DNA from: Spirochaetales bacterium
GTDB taxonomy: Bacteria > Spirochaetota > Spirochaetia > SZUA-6 > DRHE01
Assembly: GCA_016930895.1 (NCBI GenBank)
Contig: JAFGFV010000482.1
Coordinates: forward strand, 1 to 6,694
Length of the DNA: 6,694 nt
Direction: 5' to 3'
The position numbers and the translations under genes were made by a program. Every line of letters begins with the position of its first letter. Position 1 is the first letter of the stretch. Below the pieces are notes generated by a model that was not told the origin of the DNA, made no database searches, and saw nothing but the letters and a program-made list of their open reading frames with translations. Of this stretch, positions 1-5,509 are shown one piece after another.

Positions 1-747
1 GTCGCCAAGGTGGCGGCCGGCGAGGCCATGACCCTGATCGACATCCGCAGCGCCGCCGACTACGCCAAGGGTCACCTCAAGGGCGCGGTCAATCTGCCCT
101 GGGGAAGCCCTGCCCTGGTAAACAACCTCAAGTACCTTCCCCACGAGGGACAGGTATTCGTGTACTGCTACACCGGCCAGACCGCCGGGCAGACCGTGGG
201 CGCGATGAACGTGGCCGGGATTCCGGCGCAGTCGATCCGGTTCGGCTGGAACCTGGGCATCTCCAAGGTCGAGGGAGTGGACAAGGTGACCACCACGGCG
301 CCCGCAGAGCTCAACAAGAGCCGGACCTACGAGGTCGTGCCGGCCCTCGAGGCCGCCTACAAGGCCTACTTCAACGACATGGCCGGCAAGGCGGGGACCC
401 GCTTCGCCAACAACATCATCGCCGAGGCCGAGGCCAAGAAGATTCTCGACGCCAAGGACAGGAACGTCACCTTCGTGTCGATCCGCCAGGCCAAGGACTA
501 TGCCGCCGGCCACATCCCCGGCGCTGTGAACATTCCTTGGGGCAAGGGTATGCACGAGATGTTCTCGACGCTACCCGCCCGGAACACCCTGATCGTGTAC
601 TGCTACACCGGCCAGACCGCCGGGCAGGCGGTTGCCACGCTGCGCCTGCTGGGCTACGATGCGGTATCGCTGCGCGGGGGCTTCGGCACCGCGGCCAACA
701 AGCCGCAGGGCTGGAGCAACCAGGCCGGGTACCCGGTAGCCAAGTAG
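1..747 (+). CDS. Tandem rhodanese-domain protein, 5' end missing
   Basis: The reading frame is open from base 1, so the gene starts before the window; the GTG at 10 is only the first possible start inside it. The visible 248 codons hold two rhodanese-like domains, roughly codons 9-95 and 150-240, joined by an Ala/Lys-rich linker. Each has the family's DIR-type strand followed by a GH(L/I)xGAVN(L/I)PWG segment, and an active-site loop CYTGQTAG with the catalytic cysteine at codon 56 and at codon 201. Rhodaneses carry sulfane sulfur as a cysteine persulfide; both cysteines are present, so both domains could be active. Any signal peptide would be off-window, so location is unknown. A strong terminator follows, which separates this gene from the downstream operon. 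The substrate cannot be inferred. Confidence 0.9.
   Translation, partial: VAKVAAGEAMTLIDIRSAADYAKGHLKGAVNLPWGSPALVNNLKYLPHEGQVFVYCYTGQTAGQTVGAMNVAGIPAQSIRFGWNLGISKVEGVDKVTTTAPAELNKSRTYEVVPALEAAYKAYFNDMAGKAGTRFANNIIAEAEAKKILDAKDRNVTFVSIRQAKDYAAGHIPGAVNIPWGKGMHEMFSTLPARNTLIVYCYTGQTAGQAVATLRLLGYDAVSLRGGFGTAANKPQGWSNQAGYPVAK
158..192 (+). repeat. 35-bp perfect direct repeat, copy 1 (active-site loop of rhodanese domain 1)
   Basis: These 35 bases are identical to 593-627. They encode the strand and active-site loop around VYCYTGQTAGQ of the first rhodanese domain. The match is perfect, synonymous positions included, while the rest of the two domains has diverged. Confidence 0.95.
593..627 (+). 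repeat. 35-bp perfect direct repeat, copy 2 (active-site loop of rhodanese domain 2)
   Basis: Second copy of the repeat at 158-192, in the same reading frame and at the equivalent place in the second rhodanese domain. The copies are 435 bases apart, start to start. Confidence 0.95.
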
Positions 748-759
748 GGTCGGTCCAGC

Positions 760-789
760 GGCGGGCGGGGCTGTGCCCGATCGCCCGCC
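760..789 (+). other. GC-rich hairpin just after the rhodanese stop codon
   Basis: An 8-bp perfect outer stem (760-767 with 782-789) encloses a 3-bp inner stem (768-770 with 776-778), with a 3-base bulge at 779-781. No T-run follows, so it does not look like an intrinsic terminator by itself. It lies 12 bases after the stop codon and before the true terminator, where it could protect the mRNA 3' end. Its function is inferred. Confidence 0.5.
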
Positions 790-805
790 AAGATTCGAAT
801 CCAGG

Positions 806-835
806 AAGGCCCGGCCAAGCGCCGGGCCTTTTTTT
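806..835 (+). terminator. Intrinsic (Rho-independent) terminator after the rhodanese gene
   Basis: A perfect 10-bp stem pairs 806-815 with 821-830 around a 5-base loop (816-820). Seven consecutive T's run from 829 to 835, the first two forming the foot of the stem. This is a textbook intrinsic terminator and should end rhodanese transcription. The operon starting at 898 therefore needs its own promoter or read-through. From 836 to 897 I see no convincing -35/-10 pair and no riboswitch. Confidence 0.9.
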
Positions 836-897
836 CCTGACTGCGTCCGCTCCGGCGCCCGGGAACGGGGAGCGCACGTGGTCTTGCGGGAATATCG

Positions 898-1248
898 GTG
901 AACCAGATCGTGCTGCGGCTTGCGCTGTTCGCCGGAGTCCTCTGCCTCGCCGCGGTCGGTCAGCTGGCCGCCAAGGCCGGGGCCCTGCGGGCCGCCGCGG
1001 GGGACATCCTCAATCCACTCCTGGCGCTCAGCCTGTGCTGCCTGTTCGCCCGCGGCCTCCTGTGGCTGGCAGTCCTGCGGCGGGAGCGGCTGGTCTTCGC
1101 CTACCCGATCATGGCGCTGGCCTACCCGCTCGTGCTGGTTCTGGCGCGCCTGGCCTTCGGGGAGCCGATCACGGTGGGCAAGGCAGCCGGGAGTCTGCTG
1201 ATCGTGGCCGGGGTGGGGCTGGCGGCCGTGAGCGAGGCCCGCCTGTGA
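898..1248 (+). CDS. Small DMT-family membrane protein, ArnE-like (candidate flippase subunit)
   Basis: A 116-residue protein with four likely membrane helices, about residues 4-25, 38-58, 67-87 and 97-114. It resembles ArnE and other half-size EamA/DMT proteins: a GQLAAK motif in helix 1 (Gln22, Lys26) matches the GQL..K of ArnE, FAYPIMAL in helix 3 matches its GIAYPMLSL, and GEPITVG before helix 4 matches its HEPVSP. ArnE and ArnF together are proposed to flip aminoarabinosyl-phosphoundecaprenol across the inner membrane. The GTG at 898 is the first possible start after the in-frame stop at 838-840; its ribosome site is weak (GCGGGA at 886-891). It is first in the operon and its TGA overlaps the next start. 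The lipid cargo is unknown, so no symbol is given. A small drug-efflux (SMR) role is less likely given the glycosyltransferase next door. Confidence 0.8.
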   Translation: MNQIVLRLALFAGVLCLAAVGQLAAKAGALRAAAGDILNPLLALSLCCLFARGLLWLAVLRRERLVFAYPIMALAYPLVLVLARLAFGEPITVGKAAGSLLIVAGVGLAAVSEARL

Positions 1249-1592
1249 GTGGGGCTCTGGCCGCGGTGGCCGGGGTGGTGCTCCTGTCGGCGGCGGCGCA
1301 GGTGCTGCTCAAAAGGGGAGTGGACCGCCTGGTGACGCGCCGAGGCTTTCGCGCCCTGCTCGCGAGCGTGAGTCCGGCCCTGCTGGGCGGAGGCGCCGCC
1401 CTGCTCGCTGCCCCGCCCCTGTACTTCCTGGCCCTTACGCGCCTGGAGCTGGGCCTCGCCTTTGCGGCAACCGCGCTCACCCAGGGGGTGGTCGCCGTGG
1501 CCGGACGTCTGCTGCTCGGAGAGAGGCTCCGGCCGCTGCAGCTGGCGGGAGTGGGTCTGGTGTTGGCGGGCCTGCTGGTATGGAACCTCTAG
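1245..1592 (+). CDS. Second small DMT-family membrane protein, ArnF-like partner
   Basis: A 115-residue protein with four likely helices, about residues 3-23, 42-62, 67-88 and 97-114. AQVLLKRG in helix 1 (Gln19, Lys23) is the usual DMT/EamA half-protein motif, and the final helix follows a GERLRPLQLAG segment typical of this fold. The start is the GTG at 1245, which shares four bases (GTGA) with the previous stop; the frame is open further upstream, but that part reads as Arg/Pro-rich non-protein sequence. Two different half-size DMT proteins made in tandem suggest a heterodimer like ArnE/ArnF. Its end overlaps the glycosyltransferase gene by 13 bases. It differs clearly from its partner in sequence, so it is not a recent duplicate. 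Cargo unknown. Confidence 0.78.
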   Translation: MSGALAAVAGVVLLSAAAQVLLKRGVDRLVTRRGFRALLASVSPALLGGGAALLAAPPLYFLALTRLELGLAFAATALTQGVVAVAGRLLLGERLRPLQLAGVGLVLAGLLVWNL

Positions 1593-2365
1593 TCACGGCG
1601 GTGGTGCCGAGCTTCCGAGGGTCTCCCCGACTGGAGAGCCTGTGCAGCCGGCTGCTGCCGGTCCTCCGCGGAATCGGAGGGGAGCTCATCCTGGTGGACG
1701 ACGGCAGCGACGACGACAGCTGGGCCGTCATGAGGGCGGCGGCGGCCGACTGTGCCGAGGTCGGCTGCGTGCGCCTGGCACGGCGAAGCGGGCAGCAGGC
1801 GGCCACCCTGGCCGGGTGCTCCGCGGCTTCCGGGCGCTGGATCGTCACCCTCGATGACGATCTGGAGCACAAACCCGAGGACATTCCGCGCCTCCTGGAC
1901 CGGGCGGAAGCGGGGTACGAGCTCGTGTACGCCGTACCGCGGGCCCGTCCGCTGCGGCCCCTGCGGAGGTTGGGCTCCGGGGTCTTCGACCTGGGCTTCA
2001 GCCTGCTGGTCGGCAAGCCCCGAGGGCTCAGGCTCACGAGCTTTCGGGTGCTGGACCGCGGGTTGGTGAAGCGCATGCTCGGAGACCGGGTGCCGGCGAT
2101 CTACGTTTCTGCCCTGGCCCTGCGCCAGAAGCCGCGGGTCTCGAAGGTGGCCGTGAGCCCCGGCCCGCCGGCGGCCTCCCGCACCTCGGTCCGCCGGCTC
2201 GCGGGCACGTTCCTGCAAACCCTCGTTGGCTATGGGCCTCTCGGCCGGCTGCGGCGCGGCCGGCCTGTGGTCGATTTCCTGCCGATCGCCGAGGTCCGGA
2301 CGCCTGCCTGCCGAGCGGCCGGTTCGGGCCGGCGGCCGTCCGGCCCGCGGCGGATGGGCCCATGA
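1580..2365 (+). CDS. GT2 glycosyltransferase, polyprenyl-phosphate type (ArnC/DPM1-like), lacking C-terminal membrane helices
   Basis: This 261-residue protein has a GT-A fold of the ArnC/dolichyl-phosphate mannose synthase type. VVPSF opens the domain, VDDGSDDDS (residues 39-47) is the nucleotide-binding motif, and TLDDDLEHKPEDIP (90-103) contains the metal-binding Asp92-x-Asp94 triad. SGQQAATLAG (70-79) matches the GQH.A..AG helix of ArnC. Such enzymes move a sugar from a nucleotide sugar to polyprenyl phosphate on the cytoplasmic side. Family members usually run past 300 residues with two C-terminal membrane helices. Here the amphipathic SRTSVRRLAGTFLQTL region (200-215) is present, but the protein then ends in an Arg/Pro-rich tail with no hydrophobic span. 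ArnC's GDYGC segment reads RLTS here (151-154). It starts at the ATG at 1580 inside the previous gene and shares ATGA with the next. The donor sugar is unknown. Confidence 0.85.
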   Translation: MEPLVTAVVPSFRGSPRLESLCSRLLPVLRGIGGELILVDDGSDDDSWAVMRAAAADCAEVGCVRLARRSGQQAATLAGCSAASGRWIVTLDDDLEHKPEDIPRLLDRAEAGYELVYAVPRARPLRPLRRLGSGVFDLGFSLLVGKPRGLRLTSFRVLDRGLVKRMLGDRVPAIYVSALALRQKPRVSKVAVSPGPPAASRTSVRRLAGTFLQTLVGYGPLGRLRRGRPVVDFLPIAEVRTPACRAAGSGRRPSGPRRMGP

Positions 2366-3627
2366 GAGCTCGGCGTCTTCTCGTGTTGGGGGGCGGGAGC
2401 AGCCAGCTCTCCCTGCTGGCTCGCTGCCGCGATCACGGGTTCTTTACCGTGCTGGCCGATCGGGACCCCCGCGCTCCGGGGCGGGCCCTGGCGGACGCCT
2501 TCGAGCCTGCCAGCACCTTCGACGCCGAAGCGGTCCTGAGAGCCGCCCGGCGCCAAAGGGTGCACGCGATCCTGACCGCCGGCACCGATCAACCCGTGCT
2601 GGTGGCCGCCCGGGTCGCGAGCGCCCTCGGCCTGCCCTCGTTCCTGGACGTGCCCACCGCCCTCGCTGTGACCAACAAGCGGGTCATGAAGGCGCGCCTC
2701 CGGGAGCTGAACCTGCCCACGGCCCGGTGGGCGCTCGTGGACCGCAGGGTGGACCCGGGCGGGTTGGCGGCGCTGCGGCCCCCGTTCGTGACCAAACCGG
2801 TGGACAGCCAGGGTCAACGGGGCGTGTACCTCCTGCCCGACGCCCGAGCGGTGCACAACGTGGCGGACGATGTGCTCAGCTTCTCGCGGGAAGAGCAGTT
2901 CCTGGTGGAGGAATACTACCCGAGCCGGGAGGTCACCGTGTCGGGGTGGGTCGGGCAGGGGAGGCCGGTCCTGCTGACCGTTACCGACCGGGTGACCGTA
3001 GAGGCGCGGCCGCACATCGGCGTGTGCTTCGCTCACCGGTACCCGACTCACCTGGCGGACCGTATGGCGGAGATCGCCGTATTGACCCAGCGGGTGGTGG
3101 AAGGGTTCGGCATCCGGGAGGGGCCGCTGTACTTCCAATTCCTGGTCGGAGCACAAGGGGTCGTGGTCAACGAGCTTTCCTGTCGCCTCGGGGGGGCGTA
3201 CGAAGACCGGTTCATCCCCCGGGTGACCGGAATCGACCCGCTGGAGCTCCTGATCCGCGGCAGCCTCGGGGAATCCGTCGCGGCGGTGCCGGATCGCGGC
3301 TTCGACGAGGCGGCGGCGCCAAGTTGCGTATCCGTCGCCCTGCTGTTCTGCCGTCCGGGTCGCATCGCCGAGCTGTCCGACCTGACGGCGCTCCGCGGGA
3401 TGCCCGGCGTGATTGCGGTCGAGTGGCTGCAGGGCCCGGGCACCGTGATCGGCCCCCTGGTCAATTCCGCGCAGCGGGTCGGCTACCTGGTGGTCGAGGC
3501 TCGCGGCGCGCAGGAGATCAACGCCAGGCTGGACGCAGCGCTCGGAGCCATGCACGTGAGCGGGGAGGACGGCGAGGAGCTCCTACTGGACGCTCGCGCG
3601 CAGGCGTGGCATCCTGGTCGGCGATGA
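2362..3627 (+). CDS. ATP-grasp ligase (carboxylate-amine/thiol ligase superfamily), substrate unknown
   Basis: A 421-residue enzyme. The N-terminal Rossmann-like domain (about 1-100) has LLVLGGGSSQ (6-15) and LADRDP. The central domain has the ATP-binding strand VTKPVDSQGQRG (143-154, Lys145 contacting phosphate) and the hinge FLVEEYYPSREVTVSG. The metal-site strand is VNELSCRLGGAYE (269-281, with Glu271 and Arg275). The last part (about 320-415) resembles the C-terminal lid domain of PurK/carbamoyl-phosphate-synthase-like ATP-grasp proteins. These enzymes activate a carboxylate as an acyl-phosphate and join it to an amine or thiol. Two usual metal ligands look changed: Gln259 sits where Glu is typical, and Ser273 where Asn is typical. 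The ATG at 2362 overlaps the previous stop as ATGA. Its place between a lipid-sugar glycosyltransferase and an importer suggests it modifies a sugar or uses an imported substrate. That is inference. Confidence 0.85.
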   Translation: MRARRLLVLGGGSSQLSLLARCRDHGFFTVLADRDPRAPGRALADAFEPASTFDAEAVLRAARRQRVHAILTAGTDQPVLVAARVASALGLPSFLDVPTALAVTNKRVMKARLRELNLPTARWALVDRRVDPGGLAALRPPFVTKPVDSQGQRGVYLLPDARAVHNVADDVLSFSREEQFLVEEYYPSREVTVSGWVGQGRPVLLTVTDRVTVEARPHIGVCFAHRYPTHLADRMAEIAVLTQRVVEGFGIREGPLYFQFLVGAQGVVVNELSCRLGGAYEDRFIPRVTGIDPLELLIRGSLGESVAAVPDRGFDEAAAPSCVSVALLFCRPGRIAELSDLTALRGMPGVIAVEWLQGPGTVIGPLVNSAQRVGYLVVEARGAQEINARLDAALGAMHVSGEDGEELLLDARAQAWHPGRR

Positions 3628-4733
3628 GCCGCATCCCCCGTTTGGCTGTCCTGCTGTTGGCCGCAGTGGGGGCCGGTGCCCTTGCGGGCTGCGTTCGCGC
3701 GCCCGCTCCCGATCAGGAGCGAACTCAGGGCCGGCCCCGGGAGGGCGTGCCCGGACAGGGCAGCCTGACCATCGCCGAGCAGTACGGACTGGCGTATGCC
3801 CCGCTGCAGGTCCTGCGCAAGCAGGGACTGCTGGAGCGCGCGCTGCCCGGGGTCCGGGTCCACTGGCAGCAGCTGGCCAACACCGCGACGATCCGCGAGG
3901 CCATGGTGGCGGGCCGGGTGGACGTCGGCTTCGTGGCCATCCCGCCTTTCCTGATCGGCCGCGACAACGGCATGGACTGGCGGATCTTTACCGGCCTTTC
4001 GGAGGCCCCCCTGGCCCTGGTGTGCTGGAAGCCGGGGATCCGGTCCCTGTCGGACTTCGGGCCCGGGGATCGCATCGCCCTGCCGCAGCCCGCTTCGGTA
4101 CAGCACATCCTTCTGGCCATGGCGGCGCAGCGGGAGCTGGGGGATGCCCGGCGCTTCGACCGGCAGATCGTCACCATGGCGCATCCGGACGCCATGACCG
4201 CCCTGCTGGCCCGGGGGGATGTCACCGCCCACTTCTCCTCGCCTCCCTACCTCGGCCGCGAGCTGGCGGACCCGGGCGTGCACGTCGTGCTTACGGGCGC
4301 GGAAGCCATGGGCGAGGAGTTCACGTTCATTGTGGGAGTTGCCAGCGCCGAGGTACTGGCGCGCCGGGGTGCGGAAATCGGCCTCCTGTCCCGGGCCCTG
4401 GCCGAGGCGTCGAGTTTCCTGGCCCGGCGGCCCGCAGAGGCGGCGGCCCTGCTCTCCCCGCTGTACGGTTTGCCGGCCGTGGAAATCGCCGCCGCGCTCG
4501 GCTCCGGTGGGCCCGCGCCGACGGGCGCAAGCTCCGGGGGCCTGCGCTTCGGACCGGAGATCCGGGGTCTTTCCCGCTTCGCCGAGTTCATGTACCGCGA
4601 GGGCTTCCTGAACCGGCCCGCCGACCCGGTCGACCGCCTGCTGTGGAGCGGCTACCCCGCGGAGGGGACGGCGCCTGAAGGGGGCCAGCCCAAAGGACCC
4701 GGAGGGGCCGGCGCGGGGGGCCGAGCCCCGTGA
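3624..4733 (+). CDS. ABC importer substrate-binding lipoprotein (SsuA/TauA/THI5-like fold)
   Basis: A 369-residue precursor. Residues 1-22 form a lipoprotein signal peptide with lipobox LAGC and acylated Cys23, so the mature protein should be membrane-anchored outside the cytoplasm. After a Pro/Gly/Arg-rich linker, the binding domain begins at SLTIAEQYGLAYAP (47-60). Further typical elements of the nitrate/sulfonate/taurine/THI5 group follow: REAMVAGRVDVGFVAIPPFL (91-110), IALPQPASVQHILL (151-164) and HFSSPPYLGREL (203-214). The final 23 residues are Gly/Pro-rich and probably disordered. The ATG at 3624 shares ATGA with the ATP-grasp stop and sits directly before the signal peptide; a GTG at 3606 would add six residues and is less likely. 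The permease and ATPase of the same importer follow. The ligand cannot be told from sequence; automatic 'nitrate/sulfonate' labels would be guesses. Confidence 0.88.
   Translation: MSRIPRLAVLLLAAVGAGALAGCVRAPAPDQERTQGRPREGVPGQGSLTIAEQYGLAYAPLQVLRKQGLLERALPGVRVHWQQLANTATIREAMVAGRVDVGFVAIPPFLIGRDNGMDWRIFTGLSEAPLALVCWKPGIRSLSDFGPGDRIALPQPASVQHILLAMAAQRELGDARRFDRQIVTMAHPDAMTALLARGDVTAHFSSPPYLGRELADPGVHVVLTGAEAMGEEFTFIVGVASAEVLARRGAEIGLLSRALAEASSFLARRPAEAAALLSPLYGLPAVEIAAALGSGGPAPTGASSGGLRFGPEIRGLSRFAEFMYREGFLNRPADPVDRLLWSGYPAEGTAPEGGQPKGPGGAGAGGRAP
4717..4729 (+). promoter_or_regulatory. Small hairpin abutting the permease start codon
   Basis: GGGGC (4717-4721) pairs perfectly with GCCCC (4725-4729) around a 3-base loop and ends one base before the GTG at 4730. 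It would cover part of the G-run (4715-4720) that is the best ribosome-binding candidate for the permease. A ribosome finishing the binding-protein gene would melt it, which fits translational coupling. The structure is seen; the role is inferred. Confidence 0.4.
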
Positions 4734-5509
4734 GCGCAAGGTGGAGGCGCTGGGCCGGTCGCGCGGTATGGCTGGCCGCCCTGCTGGGCGGGTGGGAAGC
4801 GGTCCGCCTCCTGGCGCGTCCGTCCCCCGCGCTCTATCCTTCCCTCGGGGCGATTGCGGTCCGGTTGGGAGCATCCCTGTGGCGCGGGGAGCTGCTCGGG
4901 CAGATCGGGCTCTCCCTGGCCCTCGTGGTCGGCGGCCTGGCGCTCGGGGTTCTGCTGGCCTTCCTGGCGGCGCTGGCGGCGAGCGCCCATCCCTGGGTCG
5001 ACGAACTGCTGGGCACCCTGATTGCGATCCTGCACCCCCTGCCCGGGCTGGCGCTGCTCCCCGTGATCATTCTTTGGCTGGGCACGGGTTTCGAGGCAAT
5101 CCTGTGCATCATCGTGCATTCCGTGCTCTGGCCGGTGGCCACCAACCTGCGTTCGGGCTACCGGAGTCTGCCGCAGAGCTGGCGGATCGTCGCCCGCAAC
5201 CTGGGTCTGCCGCCCACGGCGCGCTTCTTCCAGATTACGCTTCCGGGGACTGCGCCCTTCCTGCTCGCGGGGGCGCGCATCGGCTGGTCCCGGGCGTGGC
5301 GGGCCCTGATCAGCGCGGAGATGGTGTTCGGGGCCGTCGGGGGACTGGGCGGGCTGGGCTGGTTTCTCTACTCCCGGCGGGTGTTCATGGATACCGCCGG
5401 GCTTTTCGCCGGGATCCTTGTCGTGATCGTGCTGGGGGTCGTGGTCGAGGAGGTCGGTTTCGGCCGCCTGGAGAGGGGCACGGTGGAACGCTGGGGGGTC
5501 TCCGCGTGA
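4730..5509 (+). CDS. ABC importer permease (SsuC/TauC-like)
   Basis: A 259-residue inner-membrane protein of the BPD_transp_1 family, close to the usual 250-270 residues of SsuC/TauC permeases. Likely helices lie near 11-29, 58-84, 92-117, 121-138, 174-198 and 222-241. The cytoplasmic EAA loop that docks on the ATPase is clear: ARNLGLPPTARFFQITLPGT (155-174), followed by APFLLAGARIGWSRAWRALI. It forms the pore through which the ligand delivered by the upstream lipoprotein is moved. The GTG at 4730 shares GTGA with the previous stop and is preceded by a G-run at 4715-4720; the next gene overlaps in the same way. No motif is missing. Substrate unknown. Confidence 0.92.
   Translation: MSARWRRWAGRAVWLAALLGGWEAVRLLARPSPALYPSLGAIAVRLGASLWRGELLGQIGLSLALVVGGLALGVLLAFLAALAASAHPWVDELLGTLIAILHPLPGLALLPVIILWLGTGFEAILCIIVHSVLWPVATNLRSGYRSLPQSWRIVARNLGLPPTARFFQITLPGTAPFLLAGARIGWSRAWRALISAEMVFGAVGGLGGLGWFLYSRRVFMDTAGLFAGILVVIVLGVVVEEVGFGRLERGTVERWGVSA

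Noticed and set aside
791..802. GATTCGAATC resembles a tRNA T-loop.
   Set aside because: It is a short palindrome; the flanking bases show no acceptor, D or anticodon arms, and the next bases form a terminator.
862..875. Possible sigma-54 promoter (GG, ten bases, GC).
   Set aside because: Only the two core dinucleotides match; the flanking consensus bases are absent, and such matches are common in GC-rich DNA.
836..897. Riboswitch (for example TPP) controlling the THI5-like importer.
   Set aside because: The space is too short and has no conserved riboswitch core; the importer also lies far downstream in the operon.
537..1244. Long open frame leading into the second DMT gene.
   Set aside because: It runs through the rhodanese gene and the terminator, and its product is Arg/Pro/Gly-rich with no fold; only the part from 1245 codes for protein.
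2230..3555. 441-residue minus-strand open frame opposite the ATP-grasp gene.
   Set aside because: Same reasons: a mirror of a well-supported gene, with no domain of its own.
2226..3623. Open frame running upstream of the substrate-binding protein, across the ATP-grasp gene.
   Set aside because: It is a GC-driven shadow frame; the real protein starts at the lipoprotein signal at 3624.
3483..4874. 463-residue minus-strand open frame opposite the binding protein.
   Set aside because: Composition is low-complexity Arg/Gln/Gly/Pro without recognisable motifs, as expected opposite a GC-rich coding region.
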